From Asticcacaulis solisilvae (GTDB lineage: Bacteria; Pseudomonadota; Alphaproteobacteria; Caulobacterales; Caulobacteraceae), in the NCBI RefSeq assembly GCF_017875235.1, contig NZ_JAGGMI010000013.1, positions 1 to 64,000 of the forward strand: 64,000 nucleotides of DNA. The letters are read 5' to 3'. This document shows, piece by piece, positions 40,169 to 49,414 of the stretch (the stretch's first letter is position 1; each line of letters begins with the position of its first letter). A program made the position numbers and the translations under genes. The notes beneath the pieces are model-generated. The model was not told where the DNA came from and made no database searches. It was given only the letters and a program-made list of their open reading frames with translations.

Positions 40169-42487
40169 TTACTGGCCGCGAACGTTGAGCGTCTGCTGCG
40201 AAAGCGTGACGGTCGCTGTCTGGGTCAGGTCGGTGGCCGAATTGCCGGTCAGGACCTTGTACTCGCCGGCCTTGACCGTCCAGGTTTTGGAAGCCGAGTC
40301 ATAGGTTGCCAGCAGGCGCGGATCGACGTCGAGCGACAGGTCCTTCGACTCGCCGGGCTTCAGGTCGACCTTGGCAAACGCCCCGAGGCGTTTGGGCGCT
40401 TCCCAGCCCGCATCCGCCGAAGGCGAGACATAGACCTGGACAGCGTCCTTGCCGACGACCTTGCCGGTATTGGTGATGCGCACCGACACCTTCACACCCT
40501 TGCCCGACGGCTGCGCCGACAGGTTGGAGGTGGCGAAGGTCGTGTAGCTGAGGCCGTGGCCGAAGGCGAAGAGGGGCTTCAGACCCTTCTTGTCGAACCA
40601 CTTATAGCCGATGGCCGCGCCTTCGATATTGTAGTCGCTCATCGGGTGAGAGTCGTGGTCGAGCTTCGGATCGCCTTCCAGGACCGGACGTGGTGTCTGG
40701 GCCAGCGAGGCCGGGAAGGTCGCCGGCAGGTGGCCCGACGGATTGACTTCACCGGTCAGGACACGGGCTATGGCTTCGCCGCCGGCCGTGCCGGGATACC
40801 AGGCTTCGAGCACGGCACCGACCTTCGACAGCCACGGCATAACGACCGGGCCGCCGGTTTGCAGAACGACGACGGTCTTCTTGTTGGCGCGGGCGACCGT
40901 GTCGATCAGCTTGTCCTGGTTGTCCGGCAGGTTCAGGTCCGGCGCATCGATCGACTCGCCCGTCCACTGCTCGGCGAAAACCAGCACGACATCGGCCTTC
41001 TTGGCGGCAGCGGCAGCCGCCTTCAGGTCCTTGCCGTCGAGATAGGTGACGGTGGCCTGCGTGCGGGCCTGAATGCCCTTCATCGGCGAAGACGGATACC
41101 AGGTCTTCGGACCAGGGAAGCCTTTGCCGAATTCGTCGGCGACGGGCGAGCCGCCGACCGGATAGACCTGGCTGGAGCCGCCGCCGGACAGGACGCCGAC
41201 ATCGGCGTGGGCGCCGACGATCAGGATCGACTTGGCGGTCTTCGACAGCGGCAGCAGGCCCGGCGTATTCTTCAGCAGGACGATGGCTTCTTCGGCATCG
41301 GCTTGCGTGATCGCGGCGTGCGCCTTGAAGTCGATGGTCGCCGACTGGTCGCCCTTGACCGGATTGTCGAACAGGCCGGTGTCGAACATGGCCCACAGGA
41401 TGCGGCGCGCCATGTCGGTGGCGCGCTCTTGCGAAACATAGCCGTTGTTGACGGCTTCGCGCAAAGGTCCTTCGAAATAGTTCGAGCGGTCAAATGCCCA
41501 GCCCGACTGCTGGTCCAGGCCCTGGTTGGCGGCCGGGATGGTCGAGTGGACGGCGCCCCAGTCGGACAGAACATAGCCCTTGTAGCCCCAGTCGGTCTTC
41601 AGGACTTCGTTGAGCAGCCAGTTGTTTTCGCAGGCATAGAAGCCGTTGACGCGGTTATAGGCGCACATGATCGAGGCCGGCTTGCCGATCTCGTTGGCGA
41701 TCTGGAAGGCCAGCAGATCGGATTCGCGCGCAGCCTTGTCCGAAATCTGGTGGTCGATGTTGAAGCGGTTGGTTTCCTGGCCGTTGAAGGCGAAGTGCTT
41801 CATGGTCGAGATGACATTGTTCGACTGGATGCCGGCGATTTCCTTGCCGGTGATGACGCCGGCTAACAGGGGGTCTTCGCCGCCATATTCGAAGTTGCGG
41901 CCGTTACGCGCGTCGCGCATCAGGTTCATGCCGCCGGCTAGCTGGACATTGAAACCGGAAAGGAAGGCTTCGCGGCCGATCATGGCGCCGCCGGCGTAGG
42001 CGAGGTCCGGGTTCCAGGTCGCGGCCGTGGCGATGCCCGACGGCAGGGCGGTGCGTCCACGCGGCAGGTCGGCGGCCTTGTCGGCGGCCGGAACCGTCTG
42101 GGTGGCGACGCCGACGCCGGCATCGGTCTGCCACTGGTTCGGGATGCCCAGGCGCGGGATGCCCGGGACGAAACCGGCCGAGAAGGGCAGGCCTTCTTCA
42201 GGCACGGCGAAATTCTTGATCTTGTTGACCTGCCACGGCGCCTTGGTCGAGAAGTAGCCAAAGGTCAGCTGCAGCTTTTCCGCCAGGGTCATTTCCTTGA
42301 GGAGGAGGTCGACGCGCTGGTCGGCGCTGAGGCTCTTGTTCATCCAGGGACGTTCGGCCGGGCCATCGGTCGGCGCGGCCGCGGCCTTGGGGGCATTGTT
42401 CGTCGTATTGGTCTGCGCCACAGCGGCCATAGGGCCGAAGGCGATCAGGGCCGAGGCACTCAAAAGGGCGAGTTTGTTCAGGGTCAT
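40169..42487 (-). CDS. GH3 beta-glucosidase, secreted
   Basis: The 772-residue enzyme has a Sec signal (L-L-S-A-S-A-L-I-A-F-G-P-M-A-A-V-A-Q) and removes glucose from beta-linked oligosaccharides, probably in the periplasm. The GH3 nucleophile Asp is in Y-V-L-S-D-W-G-A-V-H. The N-terminal barrel has K-H-F-A-F-N-G-Q-E and the second domain has G-G-G-S-S-Q-V. A fibronectin-III-like C-terminal domain ends the protein (V-Q-V-Y-V-S-P). It follows halogenase 3 by 28 bases in the same direction, so it is the third gene of that operon. Confidence 0.94.
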   Translation of the reverse strand: MTLNKLALLSASALIAFGPMAAVAQTNTTNNAPKAAAAPTDGPAERPWMNKSLSADQRVDLLLKEMTLAEKLQLTFGYFSTKAPWQVNKIKNFAVPEEGLPFSAGFVPGIPRLGIPNQWQTDAGVGVATQTVPAADKAADLPRGRTALPSGIATAATWNPDLAYAGGAMIGREAFLSGFNVQLAGGMNLMRDARNGRNFEYGGEDPLLAGVITGKEIAGIQSNNVISTMKHFAFNGQETNRFNIDHQISDKAARESDLLAFQIANEIGKPASIMCAYNRVNGFYACENNWLLNEVLKTDWGYKGYVLSDWGAVHSTIPAANQGLDQQSGWAFDRSNYFEGPLREAVNNGYVSQERATDMARRILWAMFDTGLFDNPVKGDQSATIDFKAHAAITQADAEEAIVLLKNTPGLLPLSKTAKSILIVGAHADVGVLSGGGSSQVYPVGGSPVADEFGKGFPGPKTWYPSSPMKGIQARTQATVTYLDGKDLKAAAAAAKKADVVLVFAEQWTGESIDAPDLNLPDNQDKLIDTVARANKKTVVVLQTGGPVVMPWLSKVGAVLEAWYPGTAGGEAIARVLTGEVNPSGHLPATFPASLAQTPRPVLEGDPKLDHDSHPMSDYNIEGAAIGYKWFDKKGLKPLFAFGHGLSYTTFATSNLSAQPSGKGVKVSVRITNTGKVVGKDAVQVYVSPSADAGWEAPKRLGAFAKVDLKPGESKDLSLDVDPRLLATYDSASKTWTVKAGEYKVLTGNSATDLTQTATVTLSQQTLNVRGQ

Positions 42488-42515
42488 TCGGGCGTTTCCG
42501 TCTCTCTTATGGGGT

Positions 42516-44093
42516 CTATTCGGCGGCGAAATGGGCTGTTGACGATGTCATGGGATCGGCTGGACAATAGGTTCTAAGGAAGTCTGACAGCGCTGGCAAG
42601 GTTTGCACAAAACTCTGCAGTTGCGGCTTCACTTCGTTCAGCAAATGATGCAACTGGGCACTATCCAGCCGGTCGGTGAGGAAGTTGTAGCGATAGGGTC
42701 TGACCCCCATGCCTTCCAGCACCGAATACCACGACGGCTGGCGGAACAGCTCTTCCGGACCGGTTTCGCGCAAGGCGCCGGACGCACGGAAGACATCGAG
42801 CTTGGCCCGCAAGCTATCGGGGATCGGGTCCGACTTGACGCGCCGCCAGAACTCCGTGTCGTCGCGCTGCGTCACGCAATAGTGCAGGATGATGAAGTCC
42901 TTGATCTCGTCGTAGTCATTATAGATACGGCGGTTGAAATCGGCCTGCAGGGCCGGATTGAACGACTTGTCCGGGAAGTAGCGGAAGAAGAAGTCGAGCG
43001 TGCGGTAGACGAGGTGAATGGCCGTCGATTCCAGCGGCTCGATAAAGCCTGAGGCCAGGCCCAGCGACAGAACGTTCTTCGACCAGACCTGCTTGCGGAT
43101 GCCGGTTGTGAACGGCACGATCATCGGACCGGCCACGACCTTACCCTCGACCTGGCTGAGAAGGGTCGCGGTCGCTTCGTCATCGGAGATATAGTCCTTG
43201 CAGAAGACGTAGCCGTTGCCCGAGCGGTGCTGGAGCGGGATGCGCCAGCGCCAGCCATAGTCCTGCGCTTGCGCAAGCGTATAGGGGGCGGGCTCACCTA
43301 CGTTCTCGGTCTGGCAGACGACGGCGCGGTTGCACAGAAGCTGGTCGGCCCAGCTTTCGTATTCGACGCCCAGGGTCTTGCCAATCAGAAGCGCGCGGAA
43401 GCCGGTGCAGTCGACGAACAGGTCGCCGCTGATCTCCTCGCCGGACTTGAGCACCAGCGAGCGGACATTGCCGTTGGGCGCCTGGTTGACGGTTTCGATC
43501 AACCCCTCGGTGCGGATGGCGCCGAACTTTTCGGCGTGGCTTCGGAGATATTGCGCCACCAGCTTGGCGTCGACGTGCAAGGCGTAGTTGGCGGAGGCGA
43601 TCGGCGTGCGCGGCGCCTTCTGCGGCAGCATGAACCGGCCCTCAGCCGCCATGACCGAGGCGGGGGCGAAGTCCTGGAGCGCACTGTCATGGCCTTCGAG
43701 CCTGGCCTTCAGCCAGCAGTGGTAGAAGTCGTTGCCCTCTATGGCCGCGCCGATCTGGCCGAACGGGTGGAAGTAGCTGTGGCGCCTGGTCAGCCAGTTC
43801 TCGAAGCGGATGCCGAGCTTGAAGCTGGCTTGCGTCTTCTGGATGAAGTCCTGTTCGTTGATGCCGAGATTGGCAATCAGGCCCAGGAAGGGCGGGATGG
43901 TCGATTCGCCGACGCCGATCGTGCCGATCTCTTCCGATTCGATCAGCCGGACGCGGGCGCCAGGCATGTGCACGGCGAACAGGGCGGCCGCCATCCAGCC
44001 GGCCGTGCCGCCGCCGCAGATGACGACGTCGCGGATCTCGTTCGGATCTTTCATCAGGCTCTCTGGCATTTGCGGTTCTTTATGCGGAGACAC
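42516..44093 (-). CDS. Flavin-dependent tryptophan-halogenase-like protein 3
   Basis: 525 residues when started at GTG 44093, which has a strong AGGAGG five bases upstream and overlaps the halogenase 4 end by 14 bases; the ATGs at 44069 and 44054 have weaker sites. FAD motif G-G-G-T-A-G-W-M-A-A-A, G-V-G-E-S-T-I-P-P-F, F-K-L-G-I-R-F-E-N-W with the conserved lysine, and a canonical W-R-W-R-I-P (WxWxIP). By motif it is closer to protein 4 than to 1 and 2. It sits between protein 4 and the GH3 gene in one operon. Confidence 0.88.
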   Translation of the reverse strand: MSPHKEPQMPESLMKDPNEIRDVVICGGGTAGWMAAALFAVHMPGARVRLIESEEIGTIGVGESTIPPFLGLIANLGINEQDFIQKTQASFKLGIRFENWLTRRHSYFHPFGQIGAAIEGNDFYHCWLKARLEGHDSALQDFAPASVMAAEGRFMLPQKAPRTPIASANYALHVDAKLVAQYLRSHAEKFGAIRTEGLIETVNQAPNGNVRSLVLKSGEEISGDLFVDCTGFRALLIGKTLGVEYESWADQLLCNRAVVCQTENVGEPAPYTLAQAQDYGWRWRIPLQHRSGNGYVFCKDYISDDEATATLLSQVEGKVVAGPMIVPFTTGIRKQVWSKNVLSLGLASGFIEPLESTAIHLVYRTLDFFFRYFPDKSFNPALQADFNRRIYNDYDEIKDFIILHYCVTQRDDTEFWRRVKSDPIPDSLRAKLDVFRASGALRETGPEELFRQPSWYSVLEGMGVRPYRYNFLTDRLDSAQLHHLLNEVKPQLQSFVQTLPALSDFLRTYCPADPMTSSTAHFAAE

Positions 44094-45615
44094 GGTGTCC
44101 TCCTGAAAGGCGATTGCAATGGTCAAGGAAGGCACGGTGCGGAGGCGCGGCCTTTACCGTCGCGTCAATTTCCTGGCGGATATGCAGCAGGCGCGAACGC
44201 ACCTCGGCTGGCGTCAGTTGCCCGACCGCGGGATCGATGCTGTCGGGCCAGACATCGAAGCCGGCATAGATGGCCAGCCAGGACGCCGGGTGGAACATCT
44301 CCCAGCGGTAGCGGACAAAGTGGCCGCGGCGCTGATAGAGGTCGATCTTGCGCTGGAGCGTATCGGGCAGGTCCATGGCGGCGGCCTCTTTCCAGAAGTC
44401 GCTGTCGCCGCGCTGATTGAGCTTGTAGTGCAGGATGATGAAGTCGCGGGTCCGTTCCATCTCGCGCTTCGCCATGTCGTTATGCTCGTCGACCAGCATC
44501 TCGTCGAAGCCATCAACGGGCAGCAGCATCTGGAGACGTTCGATGCCGGTCTGGATGAGGGCGATCGAGGTCGACTCCAACGGTTCCAGAAAACCGGAAC
44601 TCAATCCGACGGCGATGCAGTTCTTCTCCCAGGCCTTGGCGCGCCGGCCTGGACGGAAGCGAATCACGCGCGGCTCGGTGATAGGCTTGCCGGGCAGGCT
44701 GTCGGCCAGAACGCCGATGGCTTCGTCGTCCGACATGTGGGCCGATGCATAGACGTGGCCGTTGCCGGAGCGGTGCTGCAACGGGATATGCCATTGCCAG
44801 CCCGCAGGGCGCGCCGTGACGTCGGTATAGACATTGGGAACGCTGACGCGCTCGCTCTGCTGGGCAACGGCGCTGTCGCAGAACAGCCATTGGCCGTAAT
44901 CCTCGTAGCCGACGCCCAACGCCTTCCCGATGAGCAAGGCCTGGAAGCCCGAGCAGTCGATGAACAGATCCCCCTCGATTGATTGGCCATTGTCGAGGTT
45001 AAGCGACGTGATGTGGCCGTTTTCAGGGTCGAGCGTGACGTCCTTCAGCACCGCATCGATATGTCGGACGCCGCGCGCTTTCGCGAAATCGCGCATATGG
45101 TTGGCGAACAGGCTGGCGTCGAAATGCAGCGCCCAGTCGAACTGGGTATAGGAATCTATGGTCGGCGAGGGCAGGGCGAATTTGCCGGCCTTGGCCAACG
45201 CCGCGCCCATGGCGAAGTCGTCGAGGTCCTTCAGGCCGAAGGCGTCGCGGTACTGGTTCCAAAAGTGATGGAAGCCAACGCCGCCGAAGTCGTGGCCGAA
45301 GGCGCCGAAGGGATGGATGAAGCTTTCGCCTTCGCGCTTCCAGCCGTTGAAGCGGATGCCGAGCTTGCACGAGGCCTGCGTGGCGGCGATGACGTCGTAA
45401 TCGGTCATGCCCAGAGCCGCATAGAAACGGCGCAATGTTGGAATGGTGGCTTCGCCGACGCCGATCGTGCCGATGGCCAGCGATTCGACCAGAGTAATCG
45501 CGATCGGTGTATTGCGGTAATGGTTAACCAGAGACGCGGCGGTCATCCAGCCGGCGGTTCCCCCGCCCAGAATGACGATACGAGACAGGCGCCTGTCGCC
45601 CCCGATGCTTGCCAT
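44080..45615 (-). CDS. Flavin-dependent tryptophan-halogenase-like protein 4
   Basis: 511 residues, started at M-A-S-I-G-G-D with GGGGAG in front; the 83 in-frame codons upstream have no such site. It has G-G-G-T-A-G-W-M-T-A-A-S, G-V-G-E-A-T-I-P-T-L, C-K-L-G-I-R-F-N-G-W with the conserved lysine, and canonical W-Q-W-H-I-P. The halogenase motifs are therefore complete here, unlike proteins 1 and 2. It is first in the operon with protein 3 and GH3 and lies downstream of the TonB receptor gene. Confidence 0.88.
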   Translation of the reverse strand: MASIGGDRRLSRIVILGGGTAGWMTAASLVNHYRNTPIAITLVESLAIGTIGVGEATIPTLRRFYAALGMTDYDVIAATQASCKLGIRFNGWKREGESFIHPFGAFGHDFGGVGFHHFWNQYRDAFGLKDLDDFAMGAALAKAGKFALPSPTIDSYTQFDWALHFDASLFANHMRDFAKARGVRHIDAVLKDVTLDPENGHITSLNLDNGQSIEGDLFIDCSGFQALLIGKALGVGYEDYGQWLFCDSAVAQQSERVSVPNVYTDVTARPAGWQWHIPLQHRSGNGHVYASAHMSDDEAIGVLADSLPGKPITEPRVIRFRPGRRAKAWEKNCIAVGLSSGFLEPLESTSIALIQTGIERLQMLLPVDGFDEMLVDEHNDMAKREMERTRDFIILHYKLNQRGDSDFWKEAAAMDLPDTLQRKIDLYQRRGHFVRYRWEMFHPASWLAIYAGFDVWPDSIDPAVGQLTPAEVRSRLLHIRQEIDATVKAAPPHRAFLDHCNRLSGGHRVSA

Positions 45616-45703
45616 AACACTCCCCGAGCGTTTCACTGTGCGCGGTCCGGTCTGACGCCTGATCCGCGAAAGGTCTGTAGTTGCGCGTCCTCGAACGCGC
45701 TGC

Positions 45704-45749
45704 GAAAAAAAGCTCCCGTGCAAAAGTCTTAAGCCATTTTGCACGGGAG
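45704..45749 (-). terminator. Rho-independent terminator between TonB receptor and halogenase operon
   Basis: On the minus strand CTCCCGTGCAAAA pairs with TTTTGCACGGGAG (13 bases) around an 11-base loop, followed by C and seven T. It lies about 235 bases after the receptor stop and about 90 bases before the halogenase 4 start, so it either ends the receptor mRNA or acts as an attenuator for the downstream operon. Confidence 0.85.
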
Positions 45750-45946
45750 GGAAATCACGTCCCCGGCAAGGGGCCCGAGACCTGTCAGTTGGGGAAGACA
45801 GAAACCAATGGGGCGGAAGAACCACGCCCAACATGTTCCTGGACCGCATATCCGGTACGTCCACACCCAGGGAGCAATGTTCGCAGGCGGATATGGGACT
45901 TCTGTGCGCGCCGGTCCCCGCCGGCTTCGCAATCTCTTAGGTGACA

Positions 45947-45971
45947 CCGGATGCGGACCTGCCGCATCCGG
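45947..45971 (-). repeat. Stem-loop just after the TonB receptor gene
   Basis: CCGGATGCGG and CCGCATCCGG pair over ten bases around ACCTG, 13 bases beyond the receptor stop. No T-run follows, so it may protect the mRNA 3' end rather than terminate. Confidence 0.6.
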
Positions 45972-45983
45972 CGCCGTTTCAGC

Positions 45984-48900
45984 TTACCACTTGGCGCGGA
46001 CGCCCAGGGTGTAGCGCGGTTCGAACTGGTTCTGGAACGCGTACTGCTTCGAGTCGCCGAAGTGATAGTTATACGTTTCCGTTTCGCCCGTGACGTTCGA
46101 GCCGTTGAAGTACAGCGACACGCGGTCGGTGACATCGTAGGTGGCGTTGACGTCGATGAAGTTGGTGGCTTCGGCGAAGATCGGAATCTTCGAGTTGTCC
46201 ACCAGGCTGGCGATGTTCTGCAGGCGCTCGCTGCGGTAGTTGTAGGCGACGCGGATCTGCAGCTTGTCGTCCTGATACCAGCCGATCAGGTTGAACTGAT
46301 CGCGCGAGTTATTGAAGAAGGGCAGTTTTTCGCCATCGAGGCCGACATCGCCGGATTCGGACGGCGAATAGGTGTAGTTGGTGTCGACGCCCAGGTTGGA
46401 CAGGAAGCCGCCGTCGACAAAGTCGGCAAGGGCGATCTTGGCGCCGAGTTCGAGGCCCTGGACCTTGCCGCTGTCGCCCTGGATGGGCAGGAAGATCGGC
46501 ACGGCGCCGGCGGGCGAACCGTCGGAGTTGACGAACTGGCCCGGTGCCGACAGGATTTGGCCGCCGACGACGAAGCTCTTGATCTGCATGTCGAAGATGG
46601 CGGCGCTGAGGACCGAGCCGCGGCCGAGGTAGTATTCCGCCGACAGGTTGGTGTTGGTCGAGCGCCACGGATCGAGGTACGGGTTGCCGTTCGAGTTGGC
46701 CGAGGTGACCACGCGGCGCGGCGGGACGTGACCCGGATCGTCATTGGTGTTGATCTTGATCGAGCCGCCGTAGTTGCCCAGGTCCAGCGGCTGCATGGTC
46801 TTGGCATAGCCGAAGCGCACCTTGAACTGGTCGGTGACATCGGCATTGATGTTCAGCGACGGCAGGACGTCGGTGTATTTGCGGTTGGTGACCGTGTCGC
46901 CGGTATCGGCATTGGTGTCGCCATAGGCCAGGGTGTCGCCAGTCACGTTCTGCTTGACGTTCAGTTCGGTCTGGATGACACGGACGCCGACATTACCCGA
47001 GAAGATGCCGACTTCGAATTCGCCCGAAGCGTAGACATTGTTCTCGTACATGTTGACTTCGTAGGTTTGGCCCGGAACCGTGATCGGAACCGCGCCGCCG
47101 AAGACCTTCTCGTGGAACGAGCGGACATCGTCGAAGTCCTTGGGATCGACGGCCCAGAAGCCCGGAATGCCGGAGGCGGTGTCGCCGCCCAGGCCTTCGA
47201 CGAAGACGACATTGTTGAATTCGTCAATGCGCGTCGGCTTGTTGACCGTATAGCCCTGGAAGACCATGACGGCCGGGTTGGTGGCCGACGGCACCATTTC
47301 GCCGGCGGAGCACTGGCCCTGATCCATCACGACGTCGATGGCCTTCCACTGGGCAAGGCAGCCCGTGGCCGGAACCGGCTGGCCGTTGGCCTGGACGCCC
47401 TTGCCGGCATAGAAGTTCGAGAACAGGTGGAACTGTTCGATGTCGGTCGTACGCTGGCTGACGCGGACACCGGCATCGAGTTTGGTGAAGATACCCAGCG
47501 CCTTTTCGTCGAAGCGGTAATGGCCGTCTGCACGGGCCACGTTGAGCGTCGACGACGCATCGTTATTGCCTTCCGACGAGAAGGCGCCGACGCGGTAGGA
47601 GTTCAGGTTGGCCATGTAGTCGGCGGTCGTCTTGCCGGCGCCCAGGCCGCCTGCGCGGGCCATGACGTCGCCAAAGCCGTCGAACACCGCATTGCCGCCT
47701 GCGAAGTCGACGTGCAGGAGCGGGTTGGAGTTATAGCCTTCCGGGTTCGGGTTGAGGTAGCAGCCGCCGGCCGAACCGGTGATGGCGTTCGAGCGCTGAG
47801 AGGCCGGGAATTTCGAACAGATGTCTGCCGGATAGAAGGTGCCGCGCGAGCGGTCATCCGGATTGCGGAACAGAGTGAATTCACCCGGGGCCGCCGCATC
47901 ATACTGCCAGTTCGACAGGTCGCCCTGGACCTGGCCGTTCATGCTGAGGCGGCTGGCGCGGGCGCTGATGAAGCGGGTTTCGGCAGTGAACTTGCCGCCG
48001 TTGTCGTACTTCAGCTCGAGGTTATAGTTGGTCGATTCCGAATTGTTGGTCCGGTTGACGGTGAACGAATTCAGCCACTGGGCGTTGATGTCGTAAGACG
48101 ACACGTTCCACCACGGCGTGCCGTTCGAATCATCCAGGCCGGTATCGGTGTGCTCATCGGGCGTCAGCCAGGTCGCGAACGCGCCGCCGTCCCAGCGGTT
48201 GGAGATGTTCAGGCCCATGGCGCGATTGTGTTCTTCGAGCTTGGCGTAGAACACGTCGCCGGTCAGGGTCCAGCCGTCGTCCAGTTTAGCCTGGAACGAC
48301 AGGTTGGCGCCGGTGCGCTTGCGCTGGATCGAGCGGTTGTAGACTTCGAAGCCGTGCGGCGCGATGAAGTTCTGCGGCTGGCCCGCGCCCCAGTCGTTCT
48401 GCGAGAAGACGCCGCCGCCGGAACCGGAGTAGTTGTTGCCGTTGGTCGTGTCGCCGATGGCGACGCTGGCCAGGATGCCGATACGGTCATTGCGCCATGA
48501 GGCGAGCCCGTTGACCATATAGTCGTTTTCTTTGGTGTAGTCGCCGCGCGAGGCTTCGGCCGCGCCCGTCAGGCTGAGGCCCTTCGGCATCTGGAACGGG
48601 CGGCGGGTCTGCAGGTCGATCGTGCCCGAAATGCCGGCCAGCGGCGTGCGCGGGTCGACCGACTTATAGACGACGACGCCGCTCATCAGCTGGGACGGCA
48701 CGTCGAGGAAGTTGGCCTGGGCCTGGCCGATATTGCCGGCTGACAGGTACTGTTCCCCGTTCATCAGGGTGTAGGTCTGGCCCAGACCGCGGATCTGGAC
48801 GCTGGCGCCTTCACCGGCTTCACGGATGATCTGGATGCCGGGCACGCGCTGCAGCGAGTCGGCGATGGTGGTGTCCGGCAGCTTGCCGATGTCTTCGGCC

Positions 48901-49130
48901 GAGATGCCGTCGACCTGGGCGATCGCCCGCTTCTTGATGTCGACCGCGCGCAACTGCGAGCCGCGCACGCCCTTGACGATGACAACCTGGTCTTCCACGG
49001 GCTCCGCGGCGGGCGCCGCCGTGTCCTGGGCGATCGCGCCCGAAGACAGCGCGAGCATGGAAACGCCCGAGCAGAGCAGCGTGCTGAACGCCAGCTTCAA
49101 CGCCTTCTTACCATTAAGGTGTGATGACAT
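45984..49130 (-). CDS. TonB-dependent receptor, carbohydrate type
   Basis: The 1048-residue outer-membrane receptor imports a ligand, here most likely a beta-glucan oligosaccharide. A Sec signal (to about A-I-A-Q) precedes a TonB-box-like D-Q-V-V-I-V-K-G. The plug has L-P-D-T-T-I-A-D-S-L-Q-R-V-P-G-I-Q-I and R-G-L-G-Q-T-Y-T-L-M-N-G. The barrel ends with the aromatic Y-T-L-G-V-R-A-K-W. The plug and barrel motifs are those of the caulobacterial/xanthomonad sugar receptors that have LacI and tryptophan halogenase genes as neighbours. No FecR/sigma pair is present. An operator motif lies about 120 bases upstream. Confidence 0.93.
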   Translation of the reverse strand: MSSHLNGKKALKLAFSTLLCSGVSMLALSSGAIAQDTAAPAAEPVEDQVVIVKGVRGSQLRAVDIKKRAIAQVDGISAEDIGKLPDTTIADSLQRVPGIQIIREAGEGASVQIRGLGQTYTLMNGEQYLSAGNIGQAQANFLDVPSQLMSGVVVYKSVDPRTPLAGISGTIDLQTRRPFQMPKGLSLTGAAEASRGDYTKENDYMVNGLASWRNDRIGILASVAIGDTTNGNNYSGSGGGVFSQNDWGAGQPQNFIAPHGFEVYNRSIQRKRTGANLSFQAKLDDGWTLTGDVFYAKLEEHNRAMGLNISNRWDGGAFATWLTPDEHTDTGLDDSNGTPWWNVSSYDINAQWLNSFTVNRTNNSESTNYNLELKYDNGGKFTAETRFISARASRLSMNGQVQGDLSNWQYDAAAPGEFTLFRNPDDRSRGTFYPADICSKFPASQRSNAITGSAGGCYLNPNPEGYNSNPLLHVDFAGGNAVFDGFGDVMARAGGLGAGKTTADYMANLNSYRVGAFSSEGNNDASSTLNVARADGHYRFDEKALGIFTKLDAGVRVSQRTTDIEQFHLFSNFYAGKGVQANGQPVPATGCLAQWKAIDVVMDQGQCSAGEMVPSATNPAVMVFQGYTVNKPTRIDEFNNVVFVEGLGGDTASGIPGFWAVDPKDFDDVRSFHEKVFGGAVPITVPGQTYEVNMYENNVYASGEFEVGIFSGNVGVRVIQTELNVKQNVTGDTLAYGDTNADTGDTVTNRKYTDVLPSLNINADVTDQFKVRFGYAKTMQPLDLGNYGGSIKINTNDDPGHVPPRRVVTSANSNGNPYLDPWRSTNTNLSAEYYLGRGSVLSAAIFDMQIKSFVVGGQILSAPGQFVNSDGSPAGAVPIFLPIQGDSGKVQGLELGAKIALADFVDGGFLSNLGVDTNYTYSPSESGDVGLDGEKLPFFNNSRDQFNLIGWYQDDKLQIRVAYNYRSERLQNIASLVDNSKIPIFAEATNFIDVNATYDVTDRVSLYFNGSNVTGETETYNYHFGDSKQYAFQNQFEPRYTLGVRAKW

Positions 49131-49249
49131 GTGTGATCCGTCCCTAATCCTTGTCCGAGTTATTGCTTATGAGTCACCGTTCTTTGCCGGTGTGTACGCC
49201 TACTGATATCCCGGTTCCGCCTGTCGGATTGTCTTTCCGGACATATGGC

Positions 49250-49266
49250 ATGTCATCGATGTCATT
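49250..49266. promoter_or_regulatory. Shared operator-like motif, TonB receptor copy
   Basis: ATGTCATCGATGTCATT, identical over 17 bases to the opposite strand of the motif before the GH16 gene. The right half overlaps a further inverted repeat reaching 49277. It lies 120-136 bases upstream of the receptor start codon. Confidence 0.75.
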
Positions 49267-49394
49267 TATAATGACATTGATAAACATATGATATTATGAA
49301 CATACCCTGCTATTTTTGCTGTTATGCTCGGTAAAATCGACAAAACCGGCATTGGCACACTTGGCGAATGGACAAAAAGATGTCAAGCATTTTG

Positions 49395-49414
49395 TCCATC
49401 GATGTCATTTGTAG
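49395..49414. promoter_or_regulatory. Shared operator-like motif, LacI-side copy
   Basis: TGTCCATCGATGTCATTTG. It shares ATCGATGTCATTT with the receptor copy but has one extra base in the left half. It is about 170 bases before the LacI start, so it may serve autoregulation or act as an auxiliary site for looping with the receptor copy about 145 bases away. Confidence 0.6.

Larger units (their letters stand above)
45616..45983. other. Gene-free stretch between TonB receptor and halogenase 4
   Basis: About 370 bases with no supportable gene. It holds two hairpins: a U-tailed terminator (45704-45749) and a GC-rich stem (45947-45971). The promoter of the halogenase 4/3/GH3 operon should lie in the 90 bases left of the terminator, unless the receptor transcript reads through. 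Confidence 0.5.

Noticed and set aside
40043-41866. 607-codon plus-strand open frame
   Set aside because: Antisense to the GH3 beta-glucosidase, whose active-site motif is clear.
28950-45615. Halogenases as part of a natural-product gene cluster
   Set aside because: No NRPS, PKS, terpene or indole biosynthesis genes and no dedicated flavin reductase are nearby; the neighbours are carbohydrate genes.
45951-48500. 849-codon open frame on the plus strand
   Set aside because: It is antisense to the TonB receptor, which has clear plug and barrel motifs. Long opposite-strand frames are common in high-GC DNA, and this one is composed of repetitive V/G/R/D residues without a domain.
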